A stretch of 24,150 nt of DNA, taken from NCBI GenBank assembly GCA_965178125.1, contig CBCXTV010000042.1, forward strand, positions 1 to 24,150, in the 5' to 3' direction. Position numbers and translations under genes: made by a program. The notes below the pieces were generated by a model. It was not told the origin of the DNA. It saw only the letters and a list, made by a program, of their open reading frames with translations, and did no database searches. This DNA is from Bilabrum cf. latius. Taxonomy: Eukaryota > Bigyra: Bicosoecida > Bigyra > Bicosoecida. Positions 1 through 10,167 of this stretch are shown here, in pieces (within the stretch, counting starts at the first letter, position 1; each line of letters starts with the position of its first letter).

Positions 1-89
1 CCCTAACCCTAACCCTAACCCTAACCCTAACCCTAACCCTAACCCTAACCCTAACCCTAACCCTAACCCTAACCCTAACCCTAACCTAA
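1..89. repeat. Terminal telomeric repeat tract (T0)
   Basis: Fourteen perfect CCCTAA units are followed by one slightly degenerate unit. This is the C-rich strand of a TTAGGG telomere, and its orientation (C-strand reading inward from the left) is that of a left chromosome end. The window starts inside it, so its true length is unknown. It joins an internal fragment of the 61-bp box at about position 88. Confidence 0.9.
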
Positions 90-130
90 ATATTTTTTCC
101 CCGACCCTGTCCCTGACTTTATATTAGATA
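88..130 (+). repeat. Truncated copy of the 61-bp subtelomeric box
   Basis: The stretch matches the last about 43 bp of the box found complete at 2101-2161 and elsewhere. The match begins at the AAATATTTTTT run and ends with TTAGATA, where CCCTAA repeats resume. The missing left part is replaced by telomeric repeat, as expected if a break inside the box was healed by telomere addition. Confidence 0.85.
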
Positions 131-406
131 CCCTAACCCTAACCCTAACCCTAACCCTAACCCTAACCCTAACCCTAACCCTAACCCTAACCCTAACCCT
201 AACCCTAACCCTAACCCTAACCCTAACCCTAACCCTAACCCTAACCCTAACCCTAACCCTAACCCTAACCCTAACCCTAACCCTAACCCTAACCCTAACC
301 CTAACCCTAACCCTAACCCTAACCCTAACCCTAACCCTAACCCTAACCCTAACCCTAACCCTAACCCTAACCCTAACCCTAACCCTAACCCTAACCCCTA
401 ACCCTA
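131..406. repeat. Interstitial telomeric tract T1
   Basis: CCCTAA repeats run for about 276 bp. They are perfect from the left edge (AGATA|CCCTAA) until about 394, then show a unit with an extra C and end in CCCTATTCT. The degenerate units lie at the centromere-proximal edge. Confidence 0.95.
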
Positions 407-603
407 TTCTCCAAACTTCGCACACATGACACATGATGATGACTCAAAGTGCGAATGAACGGCTGAAATCAAGAAATCTCATTTACAGCTAATGAACGCC
501 CCTAAGGAAAACCTCTTACCTAACCCGAACCCATGTACGTATGCAAACCCAACCATGTAGGTGTGCAAACCCCATACTTGCAATGCTTGATGTAATAGAA
601 TCA
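407..603. other. Unique leader A (copy 1)
   Basis: This is non-repetitive DNA of about 200 bp between tract T1 and satellite array A1. It contains short iterations such as ATGTACGTATGCAAACCC / ATGTAGGTGTGCAAACCCC. I see no convincing gene. An identical copy lies at 3571-3767. It marks the left edge of the 3,164-bp duplicated block. Confidence 0.7.
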
Positions 604-2100
604 CGGGGAACATTTGCCCCCAGTTGTGGTCCCAGGCCGTCCCGATGCAGTTTGAACGGTCTTCATATCTCATCTGGTTGCCGAGATCGCCGCGCGCATT
701 TTTTCTGCATGACAATCTTCGTCCCACCATACTGTCGCCGCGCGGTATAAACGGAACCTGGGGAACATTTGCCCCCTGTTGTGGTCCCAGGCCGTCCCGA
801 TGCAGTTTGAACGGTCTTCATATCTCCTGTGGTTGCCGAGATCGCCGCGCGCATTTTTTCTGCCTGAAAATCTTCGTCCCCCCATACTGTCGCCGCGCGG
901 TCAAAACGGAATCTGGGGAACATTTGCCCCACATTGTACCCCCAGGCCGTCCCGATGCAGTATGAACGGTCTTCATATCTCATCTGGTTGCCGAGATCGT
1001 CGCGCGCATTTTTTCTGCATGACAATCTTCGTCCAGCCATATTGTCGCCGCGCGGAATAAACGGAACCTGGGGAACATTTGCCCCCAGTTGTGGTCCCAG
1101 GCCGTCCCGATGCAGTTTGAACGGTCTTCATATCTCATCTGGTTGCCGAGATCGCCGCGCGCATTTTTTCTGCATGACAATCTTCGTCCAGCCATATTGT
1201 CGCCGCGCGGTATAAACGGAACCTGGGGAACATTTGCCCCCAGTTGTGGTCCCAGGCCGTCCCGATGCAGTTTGAACGGTCTTCATATCTCCTGTGGTTG
1301 CCGAGATCGCCGCGCGCATTTTTTCTGCCTGAAAATCTTCGTCCCCCCATACTGTCGCCGCGCGGTCAAAACGGAATCTGGGGAACATTTGCCCCACATT
1401 GTACCCCCAGGCCGTCCCGATGCAGTATGAACGGTCTTCATATCTCATCTGGTTGCCGAGATCGCCGCGCGCATTTTTTCTGCATGACAATCTTCGTCCA
1501 GCCATATTGTCGCCGCGCGGTATAAACGGAACCTGGGGAACATTTGCCCCCAGTTGTGGTCCCAGGCCGTCCCGATGCAGTTTGAACGGTCTTCATATCT
1601 CATCTGGTTGCCGAGATCGCCGCGCGCATTTTTTCTGCATGACAATCTTCGTCCAGCCATATTGTCGCCGCGCGGTATAAACGGAACCTGGGGAACATTT
1701 GCCCCCAGTTGTGGTCCCAGGCCGTCCCGATGCAGTTTGAACGGTCTTCATATCTCATCTGGTTGCCGAGATCGTCGCGCGCATTTTTTCTGCATGACAA
1801 TCTTCGTCCAGCCATATTGTCGCCGCGCGGTATAAACGGAACCTGGGGAACATTTGCCTAACATTGTACCCCCAGGCCGTCCCGATGCAGTTTGAACAGT
1901 CTTCATATCTCATCTGGTTGCCGAGATCGTTGCGCGCATTTTTTCTGCATGACAATCTTCGTCCAGCCATATTGTCGCCGCGCGGTCAAAACGGAACCTG
2001 GGGAACATTTGCCCCACATTGTACCCCCAGGCCGTCCCGATGCAGTTTGAACGGTCCTCATATCTCATCTGGTTGCCGAGATCGTCGCGCGCATTTTTTC
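604..2100 (+). repeat. 155-bp satellite array, subfamily A (A1)
   Basis: About 9.7 tandem copies lie at an exact 155-bp period. For example, the TTGAACGGTCTTCATATC segment recurs every 155 bp. Each unit holds CGCCGCGCGG, ACGGAACCTGGGGAACATTTG-type and GTTGCCGAGATCG segments. Two alternating unit types (GTTGTGGTCCC and CATTGTACCCCC) recur with a local three-unit (465-bp) pattern. Many overlapping short open frames arise because the unit is GC-rich; none looks like a conserved protein. Confidence 0.95.
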
Positions 2101-2161
2101 GACAAAAAGTGAAGATGAAAATTTTTTTTCCCCGACCCTGTCCCTGACTTTATATTAGATA
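2101..2161 (+). repeat. 61-bp subtelomeric box between satellite array and telomeric tract
   Basis: The box begins GACAAAAAGTGAAGATGAAAA, has a T-run, then CCCCGACCCTGTCCCTGAC, and ends TATATTAGATA directly at CCCTAA. Other full copies are at 3127-3187, 5265-5325, 6291-6351, 7495-7555, 8801-8861, 10107-10167, 11526-11586, 13438-13498 and 14657-14718. They are almost identical although the arrays before them belong to different subfamilies. Confidence 0.9.
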
Positions 2162-2413
2162 CCCTAACCCTAACCCTAACCCTAACCCTAACCCTAACCC
2201 TAACCCTAACCCTAACCCTAACCCTAACCCTAACCCTAACCCTAACCCTAACCCTAACCCTAACCCTAACCCTAACCCTAACCCTAACCCTAACCCTAAC
2301 CCTAACCCTAACCCTAACCCTAACCCTAACCCTAACCCTAACCCTAACCCTAACCCTAACCCTAACCCTAACCCTAACCCTAACCCTAACCCTAACCCTA
2401 ACCTTAACCCTAA
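2162..2413. repeat. Interstitial telomeric tract T2
   Basis: CCCTAA repeats run for 252 bp, perfect except for the right edge (CCTTAACCCTAATACC). The tract has exactly the same length as T4 at 5326-5577 in the duplicate block. Confidence 0.95.
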
Positions 2414-2511
2414 TACCTTAGATCAAAGCAATCCACACAGCAAATACAACTGTCATGTACACCATCCCCATTCTACAATTGACAGATAAACCATGCATAT
2501 TGAATAGACAT
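2414..2511. other. Leader B (copy 1)
   Basis: This is unique sequence of about 100 bp, starting TAATACCTTAGATCAAAGC and ending where the satellite begins at ATGCAAATCTTCATACACC. It is repeated at 5578-5675 and, with a few substitutions, at 12258-12357. In the last location it follows gene-derived DNA instead of telomeric repeats. I see no gene in it. Confidence 0.75.
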
Positions 2512-3126
2512 GCAAATCTTCATACACCCATATCAGCGCCGCGCGGCCAGAACGGAACCTGGGGAATATTTGGCCCATGTTGTGCCCCCAGGCCGTCCCG
2601 ATGCAGTTTGAACGGTCTTCATATCACCTGTAGTTGCCGAGATCGTAGCACGTCGTTTTTCGGTGTGAAATTCTTCATACACCCATATCGGCGCCGCGCG
2701 GCCAGAACGGAACCTGGGGAACATTTGGCCCATGTTGTGCCCCCAGGCCGTCCCGATGCAGTTTGAACGGTCTTCATATCACCTGTAGTTGCCGAGATCG
2801 TAGCACGTCGTTTTTCGGTGTGAAATTCTTCATACACCCATATCGGCGCCGCGCGGCCAGAACGGAACCTGGGGAACATTTGGCCCATGTTGTGCCCCCA
2901 GGCCGTCCCGATGCAGTTTGAACGGTCTTCATATCACCTGTAGTTGCCGAGATCGTAGCACGTCGTTTTTCGGTGTGAAATTCTTCATACACCCATATCG
3001 GCGCCGCGCGGCCAGAACGGAACCTGGGGAACATTTGGCCCATGTTGTGCCCCCAGGCCGTCCCGATGCAGTTTGAACGGTCTTCATATCACCTGTAGTT
3101 GCCGAGATCGTAGCACGTCGTTTTTC
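2512..3126 (+). repeat. 155-bp satellite array, subfamily B (B1)
   Basis: About four copies have a 155-bp period. They share the CGCCGCGCGG, AACGGAACCTGGGGAACATTTGG-like and GTTGCCGAGATCG cores with subfamily A. They are distinguished by GTAGCACGTCGTTTTTCGGTG and GGCCCATGTTGTGCCCCC. Units are almost identical to one another. Confidence 0.95.
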
Positions 3127-3187
3127 GACAAATATTGAAGATGAAAATATTTTTTCCCCGACCCTGTCCCTGACTTTATATTAGATA
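3127..3187 (+). repeat. 61-bp subtelomeric box
   Basis: A full-length copy follows a subfamily B array. It carries GACAAATATTGAAG at its left edge instead of GACAAAAAGTGAAG and is otherwise the same. It ends AGATA at the CCCTAA tract. Confidence 0.9.
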
Positions 3188-3570
3188 CCCTAACCCTAAC
3201 CCTAACCCTAACCCTAACCCTAACCCTAACCCTAACCCTAACCCTAACCCTAACCCTAACCCTAACCCTAACCCTAACCCTAACCCTAACCCTAACCCTA
3301 ACCCTAACCCTAACCCTAACCCTAACCCTAACCCTAACCCTAACCCTAACCCTAACCCTAACCCTAACCCTAACCCTAACCCTAACCCTAACCCTAACCC
3401 TAACCCTAACCCTAACCCTAACCCTAACCCTAACCCTAACCCTAACCCTAACCCTAACCCTAACCCTAACCCTAACCCTAACCCTAACCCTAACCCTAAC
3501 CCTAACCCTAACCCTAACCCTAACCCTAACCCTAACCCTAACCCTAACCCTAACCCTAACCCTAACCCTA
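3188..3570. repeat. Interstitial telomeric tract T3
   Basis: About 383 bp of essentially perfect CCCTAA repeat, ending directly at the second copy of leader A (CCCTA|TTCTCC). It closes the first 3,164-bp block. Confidence 0.95.
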
Positions 3571-3767
3571 TTCTCCAAACTTCGCACACATGACACATGA
3601 TGATGACTCAAAGTGCGAATGAACGGCTGAAATCAAGAAATCTCATTTACAGCTAATGAACGCCCCTAAGGAAAACCTCTTACCTAACCCGAACCCATGT
3701 ACGTATGCAAACCCAACCATGTAGGTGTGCAAACCCCATACTTGCAATGCTTGATGTAATAGAATCA
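3571..3767. other. Unique leader A (copy 2)
   Basis: Identical, as far as I can read, to 407-603. No gene is recognisable. Confidence 0.7.
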
Positions 3768-5264
3768 CGGGGAACATTTGCCCCCAGTTGTGGTCCCAGG
3801 CCGTCCCGATGCAGTTTGAACGGTCTTCATATCTCATCTGGTTGCCGAGATCGCCGCGCGCATTTTTTCTGCATGACAATCTTCGTCCCACCATACTGTC
3901 GCCGCGCGGTATAAACGGAACCTGGGGAACATTTGCCCCCTGTTGTGGTCCCAGGCCGTCCCGATGCAGTTTGAACGGTCTTCATATCTCCTGTGGTTGC
4001 CGAGATCGCCGCGCGCATTTTTTCTGCCTGAAAATCTTCGTCCCCCCATACTGTCGCCGCGCGGTCAAAACGGAATCTGGGGAACATTTGCCCCACATTG
4101 TACCCCCAGGCCGTCCCGATGCAGTATGAACGGTCTTCATATCTCATCTGGTTGCCGAGATCGTCGCGCGCATTTTTTCTGCATGACAATCTTCGTCCAG
4201 CCATATTGTCGCCGCGCGGAATAAACGGAACCTGGGGAACATTTGCCCCCAGTTGTGGTCCCAGGCCGTCCCGATGCAGTTTGAACGGTCTTCATATCTC
4301 ATCTGGTTGCCGAGATCGCCGCGCGCATTTTTTCTGCATGACAATCTTCGTCCAGCCATATTGTCGCCGCGCGGTATAAACGGAACCTGGGGAACATTTG
4401 CCCCCAGTTGTGGTCCCAGGCCGTCCCGATGCAGTTTGAACGGTCTTCATATCTCCTGTGGTTGCCGAGATCGCCGCGCGCATTTTTTCTGCCTGAAAAT
4501 CTTCGTCCCCCCATACTGTCGCCGCGCGGTCAAAACGGAATCTGGGGAACATTTGCCCCACATTGTACCCCCAGGCCGTCCCGATGCAGTATGAACGGTC
4601 TTCATATCTCATCTGGTTGCCGAGATCGTCGCGCGCATTTTTTCTGCATGACAATCTTCGTCCAGCCATATTGTCGCCGCGCGGTATAAACGGAACCTGG
4701 GGAACATTTGCCCCCAGTTGTGGTCCCAGGCCGTCCCGATGCAGTTTGAACGGTCTTCATATCTCATCTGGTTGCCGAGATCGCCGCGCGCATTTTTTCT
4801 GCATGACAATCTTCGTCCAGCCATATTGTCGCCGCGCGGTATAAACGGAACCTGGGGAACATTTGCCCCCAGTTGTGGTCCCAGGCCGTCCCGATGCAGT
4901 TTGAACGGTCTTCATATCTCATCTGGTTGCCGAGATCGTCGCGCGCATTTTTTCTGCATGACAATCTTCGTCCAGCCATATTGTCGCCGCGCGGTATAAA
5001 CGGAACCTGGGGAACATTTGCCTAACATTGTACCCCCAGGCCGTCCCGATGCAGTTTGAACAGTCTTCATATCTCATCTGGTTGCCGAGATCGTTGCGCG
5101 CATTTTTTCTGCATGACAATCTTCGTCCAGCCATATTGTCGCCGCGCGGTCAAAACGGAACCTGGGGAACATTTGCCCCACATTGTACCCCCAGGCCGTC
5201 CCGATGCAGTTTGAACGGTCCTCATATCTCATCTGGTTGCCGAGATCGTCGCGCGCATTTTTTC
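3768..5264 (+). repeat. 155-bp satellite array, subfamily A (A2)
   Basis: Copy of array A1 shifted by 3,164 bp, about 9.7 units, with the same order of unit variants. The T at 4629 is the one difference noticed. Confidence 0.95.
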
Positions 5265-5325
5265 GACAAAAAGTGAAGATGAAAATTTTTTTTCCCCGAC
5301 CCTGTCCCTGACTTTATATTAGATA
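5265..5325 (+). repeat. 61-bp subtelomeric box
   Basis: Full-length copy after array A2, identical to 2101-2161, ending at a CCCTAA tract. Confidence 0.9.
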
Positions 5326-5577
5326 CCCTAACCCTAACCCTAACCCTAACCCTAACCCTAACCCTAACCCTAACCCTAACCCTAACCCTAACCCTAACCC
5401 TAACCCTAACCCTAACCCTAACCCTAACCCTAACCCTAACCCTAACCCTAACCCTAACCCTAACCCTAACCCTAACCCTAACCCTAACCCTAACCCTAAC
5501 CCTAACCCTAACCCTAACCCTAACCCTAACCCTAACCCTAACCCTAACCCTAACCCTAACCCTAACCTTAACCCTAA
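5326..5577. repeat. Interstitial telomeric tract T4
   Basis: 252 bp of CCCTAA repeat with the same degenerate right edge and the same length as T2. Confidence 0.95.
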
Positions 5578-5675
5578 TACCTTAGATCAAAGCAATCCAC
5601 ACAGCAAATACAACTGTCATGTACACCATCCCCATTCTACAATTGACAGATAAACCATGCATATTGAATAGACAT
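5578..5675. other. Leader B (copy 2)
   Basis: Same sequence as 2414-2511, between a telomeric tract and array B2. No gene is recognisable. Confidence 0.75.
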
Positions 5676-6290
5676 GCAAATCTTCATACACCCATATCAG
5701 CGCCGCGCGGCCAGAACGGAACCTGGGGAATATTTGGCCCATGTTGTGCCCCCAGGCCGTCCCGATGCAGTTTGAACGGTCTTCATATCACCTGTAGTTG
5801 CCGAGATCGTAGCACGTCGTTTTTCGGTGTGAAATTCTTCATACACCCATATCGGCGCCGCGCGGCCAGAACGGAACCTGGGGAACATTTGGCCCATGTT
5901 GTGCCCCCAGGCCGTCCCGATGCAGTTTGAACGGTCTTCATATCACCTGTAGTTGCCGAGATCGTAGCACGTCGTTTTTCGGTGTGAAATTCTTCATACA
6001 CCCATATCGGCGCCGCGCGGCCAGAACGGAACCTGGGGAACATTTGGCCCATGTTGTGCCCCCAGGCCGTCCCGATGCAGTTTGAACGGTCTTCATATCA
6101 CCTGTAGTTGCCGAGATCGTAGCACGTCGTTTTTCGGTGTGAAATTCTTCATACACCCATATCGGCGCCGCGCGGCCAGAACGGAACCTGGGGAACATTT
6201 GGCCCATGTTGTGCCCCCAGGCCGTCCCGATGCAGTTTGAACGGTCTTCATATCACCTGTAGTTGCCGAGATCGTAGCACGTCGTTTTTC
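5676..6290 (+). repeat. 155-bp satellite array, subfamily B (B2)
   Basis: Four units, the copy of array B1 shifted by 3,164 bp. Confidence 0.95.
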
Positions 6291-6351
6291 GACAAATATT
6301 GAAGATGAAAATATTTTTTCCCCGACCCTGTCCCTGACTTTATATTAGATA
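6291..6351 (+). repeat. 61-bp subtelomeric box
   Basis: Full-length copy after array B2, with the GACAAATATTGAAG left edge seen with other B arrays. Confidence 0.9.
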
Positions 6352-6550
6352 CCCTAACCCTAACCCTAACCCTAACCCTAACCCTAACCCTAACCCTAAC
6401 CCTAACCCTAACCCTAACCCTAACCCTAACCCTAACCCTAACCCTAACCCTAACCCTAACCCTAACCCTAACCCTAACCCTAACCCTAACCCTAACCCTA
6501 ACCCTAACCCTAACCCTAACCCTAACCCTAACCCTAACCCTAACCCTTAA
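6352..6550. repeat. Interstitial telomeric tract T5
   Basis: About 199 bp of CCCTAA repeat ending in CCCTTAA and a run of ten C residues at 6551-6560. Confidence 0.95.
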
Positions 6551-6560
6551 CCCCCCCCCC

Positions 6561-7494
6561 TTGCAGCATGTAAATCTTCATCGATCCATATCGGCGCCGC
6601 GCGACAAAAACGGAACCTGGGGAACATTTGCCCCATGTTGTGCCCCTAGGCGGTCCTAATGCCGTTTCAACGGTCTTCATATCTCCTGTGGTTGCCGAGA
6701 TCCTATGTTGTATTTTTGCAGCATGTAAATCTTCATCGATCCATATCGGCGCCGCGCGACAAAAACGGAACCTGGGGAACATTTGCCCCATGTTGTGCCC
6801 CCAGGCGGTCCTAATGCCGTTTCAACGGTCTTCATATCTCCTGTGGTTGCCGAGATCCTATGTTGTATTTTTGCAGCATGTAAATCTTCATCGATCCATA
6901 TCGGCACCGCGCGACAAAAACGGAACCTGGGGAACATTTGCCCCATGTTGTGCCCCTAGGCGGTCCTAATGCCGTTTCAACGGTCTTCATATCTCCTGTG
7001 GTTGCCGAAATCCTATGTTGTATTTTTGCAGCATGTAAATCTTCATCGATCCATATCGGCACCGCGCGACAAAAACGGAACCTGGGGAACATTTGCCCCA
7101 TGTTGTGCCCCTAGGCGGTCCTAATGCCGTTTCAACGGTCTTCATATCTCCTGTGGTTGCCGAGATCCTATGTTGTATTTTTGCAGCATGTAAATCTTCA
7201 TCGATCCATATCGGCGCCGCGCGACAAAAACGGAACCTGGGGAACATTTGCCCCATGTTGTGCCCCTAGGCGGTCCTAATGCCGTTTCAACGGTCTTCAT
7301 ATCTCCTGTGGTTGCCGAGATCCTATGTTGTATTTTTGCAGCATGTAAATCTTCATCGATCCATATCGGCGCCGCGCGACAAAAACGGAACCTGGGGAGC
7401 ATTTGCCCCATGTTGTGCCCCTAGGCGGTCCTAATGCCGTTTCAACGGTCTTCATATCTCCTGTGGTTGCCGAGATCCTATGTTGTATTTTTTC
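6561..7494 (+). repeat. 155-bp satellite array, subfamily C (C1)
   Basis: Six units at a 155-bp period. The subfamily is marked by GCAGCATGTAAATCTTCATCG, GCGGTCCTAATGCCGTTTCAA and CCTATGTTGTATTTTTGC. The ACGGAACCTGGGGAACATTTG and GTTGCCGAGATC cores match the other subfamilies. Confidence 0.95.
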
Positions 7495-7555
7495 GACAAA
7501 AAGTGAAGATGAAAATATTTTTTCCCCGACCCTGTCCCTGACTTTATATTAGATA
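7495..7555 (+). repeat. 61-bp subtelomeric box
   Basis: Full-length copy after array C1, ending AGATA|CCCTAA. Confidence 0.9.
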
Positions 7556-7856
7556 CCCTAACCCTAACCCTAACCCTAACCCTAACCCTAACCCTAACCC
7601 TAACCCTAACCCTAACCCTAACCCTAACCCTAACCCTAACCCTAACCCTAACCCTAACCCTAACCCTAACCCTAACCCTAACCCTAACCCTAACCCTAAC
7701 CCTAACCCTAACCCTAACCCTAACCCTAACCCTAACCCTAACCCTAACCCTAACCCTAACCCTAACCCTAACCCTAACCCTAACCCTAACCCTAACCCTA
7801 ACCCTAACCCTAACCCTAACCCTAACCCTAACCCTAACCCTAACCCTAACCCTTAA
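7556..7856. repeat. Interstitial telomeric tract T6
   Basis: About 301 bp of CCCTAA repeat ending CCCTTAA and C10, the same length as T7. Confidence 0.95.
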
Positions 7857-7866
7857 CCCCCCCCCC

Positions 7867-8800
7867 TTGCAGCATGTAAATCTTCATCGATCCATATCGG
7901 CGCCGCGCGACAAAAACGGAACCTGGGGAACATTTGCCCCATGTTGTGCCCCTAGGCGGTCCTAATGCCGTTTCAACGGTCTTCATATCTCCTGTGGTTG
8001 CCGAGATCCTATGTTGTATTTTTGCAGCATGTAAATCTTCATCGATCCATATCGGCGCCGCGCGACAAAAACGGAACCTGGGGAACATTTGCCCCATGTT
8101 GTGCCCCCAGGCGGTCCTAATGCCGTTTCAACGGTCTTCATATCTCCTGTGGTTGCCGAGATCCTATGTTGTATTTTTGCAGCATGTAAATCTTCATCGA
8201 TCCATATCGGCACCGCGCGACAAAAACGGAACCTGGGGAACATTTGCCCCATGTTGTGCCCCTAGGCGGTCCTAATGCCGTTTCAACGGTCTTCATATCT
8301 CCTGTGGTTGCCGAAATCCTATGTTGTATTTTTGCAGCATGTAAATCTTCATCGATCCATATCGGCACCGCGCGACAAAAACGGAACCTGGGGAACATTT
8401 GCCCCATGTTGTGCCCCTAGGCGGTCCTAATGCCGTTTCAACGGTCTTCATATCTCCTGTGGTTGCCGAGATCCTATGTTGTATTTTTGCAGCATGTAAA
8501 TCTTCATCGATCCATATCGGCGCCGCGCGACAAAAACGGAACCTGGGGAACATTTGCCCCATGTTGTGCCCCTAGGCGGTCCTAATGCCGTTTCAACGGT
8601 CTTCATATCTCCTGTGGTTGCCGAGATCCTATGTTGTATTTTTGCAGCATGTAAATCTTCATCGATCCATATCGGCGCCGCGCGACAAAAACGGAACCTG
8701 GGGAGCATTTGCCCCATGTTGTGCCCCTAGGCGGTCCTAATGCCGTTTCAACGGTCTTCATATCTCCTGTGGTTGCCGAGATCCTATGTTGTATTTTTTC
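7867..8800 (+). repeat. 155-bp satellite array, subfamily C (C2)
   Basis: Six units, the copy of array C1 shifted by 1,306 bp. Confidence 0.95.
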
Positions 8801-8861
8801 GACAAAAAGTGAAGATGAAAATATTTTTTCCCCGACCCTGTCCCTGACTTTATATTAGATA
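8801..8861 (+). repeat. 61-bp subtelomeric box
   Basis: Full-length copy after array C2. Confidence 0.9.
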
Positions 8862-9162
8862 CCCTAACCCTAACCCTAACCCTAACCCTAACCCTAACCC
8901 TAACCCTAACCCTAACCCTAACCCTAACCCTAACCCTAACCCTAACCCTAACCCTAACCCTAACCCTAACCCTAACCCTAACCCTAACCCTAACCCTAAC
9001 CCTAACCCTAACCCTAACCCTAACCCTAACCCTAACCCTAACCCTAACCCTAACCCTAACCCTAACCCTAACCCTAACCCTAACCCTAACCCTAACCCTA
9101 ACCCTAACCCTAACCCTAACCCTAACCCTAACCCTAACCCTAACCCTAACCCTAACCCTTAA
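8862..9162. repeat. Interstitial telomeric tract T7
   Basis: About 301 bp of CCCTAA repeat, equal in length to T6, ending CCCTTAA and C10. Confidence 0.95.
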
Positions 9163-9172
9163 CCCCCCCCCC

Positions 9173-10106
9173 TTGCAGCATGTAAATCTTCATCGATCCA
9201 TATCGGCGCCGCGCGACAAAAACGGAACCTGGGGAACATTTGCCCCATGTTGTGCCCCTAGGCGGTCCTAATGCCGTTTCAACGGTCTTCATATCTCCTG
9301 TGGTTGCCGAGATCCTATGTTGTATTTTTGCAGCATGTAAATCTTCATCGATCCATATCGGCGCCGCGCGACAAAAACGGAACCTGGGGAACATTTGCCC
9401 CATGTTGTGCCCCCAGGCGGTCCTAATGCCGTTTCAACGGTCTTCATATCTCCTGTGGTTGCCGAGATCCTATGTTGTATTTTTGCAGCATGTAAATCTT
9501 CATCGATCCATATCGGCACCGCGCGACAAAAACGGAACCTGGGGAACATTTGCCCCATGTTGTGCCCCTAGGCGGTCCTAATGCCGTTTCAACGGTCTTC
9601 ATATCTCCTGTGGTTGCCGAAATCCTATGTTGTATTTTTGCAGCATGTAAATCTTCATCGATCCATATCGGCACCGCGCGACAAAAACGGAACCTGGGGA
9701 ACATTTGCCCCATGTTGTGCCCCTAGGCGGTCCTAATGCCGTTTCAACGGTCTTCATATCTCCTGTGGTTGCCGAGATCCTATGTTGTATTTTTGCAGCA
9801 TGTAAATCTTCATCGATCCATATCGGCGCCGCGCGACAAAAACGGAACCTGGGGAACATTTGCCCCATGTTGTGCCCCTAGGCGGTCCTAATGCCGTTTC
9901 AACGGTCTTCATATCTCCTGTGGTTGCCGAGATCCTATGTTGTATTTTTGCAGCATGTAAATCTTCATCGATCCATATCGGCGCCGCGCGACAAAAACGG
10001 AACCTGGGGAGCATTTGCCCCATGTTGTGCCCCTAGGCGGTCCTAATGCCGTTTCAACGGTCTTCATATCTCCTGTGGTTGCCGAGATCCTATGTTGTAT
10101 TTTTTC
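9173..10106 (+). repeat. 155-bp satellite array, subfamily C (C3)
   Basis: Six units, the copy of array C1 shifted by 2,612 bp. Confidence 0.95.
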
Positions 10107-10167
10107 GACAAAAAGTGAAGATGAAAATATTTTTTCCCCGACCCTGTCCCTGACTTTATATTAGATA
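10107..10167 (+). repeat. 61-bp subtelomeric box
   Basis: Full-length copy after array C3. Confidence 0.9.

Larger units (their letters stand above)
407..3570 (+). repeat. 3,164-bp tandem duplicated block, copy 1
   Basis: The block holds leader A, array A1, box, T2, leader B, array B1, box and T3. All landmarks recur exactly 3,164 bp downstream, including the internal telomeric tract with the same number of units. I noticed only one substitution between copies (C at 1465, T at 4629). Confidence 0.92.
3571..6550 (+). repeat. 3,164-bp tandem duplicated block, copy 2 (shorter final telomeric tract)
   Basis: The second copy runs from leader A through array A2 (3768-5264), box (5265-5325), T4, leader B, array B2 (5676-6290) and box (6291-6351). 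It ends in a shorter CCCTAA tract (about 199 bp instead of 383). Confidence 0.92.
6551..7856 (+). repeat. 1,306-bp tandem block, copy 1
   Basis: The block holds a C10 run, satellite array C1, box and a CCCTAA tract of about 301 bp. It is repeated at 7857-9162 and, with a shorter final tract, at 9163-10267. All landmarks shift by exactly 1,306 bp and the translated segments of the three copies are identical. Confidence 0.93.
7857..9162 (+). repeat. 1,306-bp tandem block, copy 2
   Basis: Second copy: C10 run, array C2 (7867-8800), box (8801-8861) and tract T7. I found no difference from copy 1 in the stretches compared. Confidence 0.93.

Noticed and set aside
81-434. Open frames encoding Arg-Val or Leu-Gly dipeptide repeats over the telomeric tracts (also 3084-3611, 11575-12012, 13410-14263)
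   Set aside because: They are direct translations of CCCTAA/TTAGGG repeat, with no independent coding signal.
541-3043. Dozens of 60-125 codon frames on both strands in the 155-bp arrays
   Set aside because: They recur at 155-bp steps in several frames and both strands, reflect the GC-rich unit, and match no family. Subfamilies do not preserve the frames or the predicted proteins.
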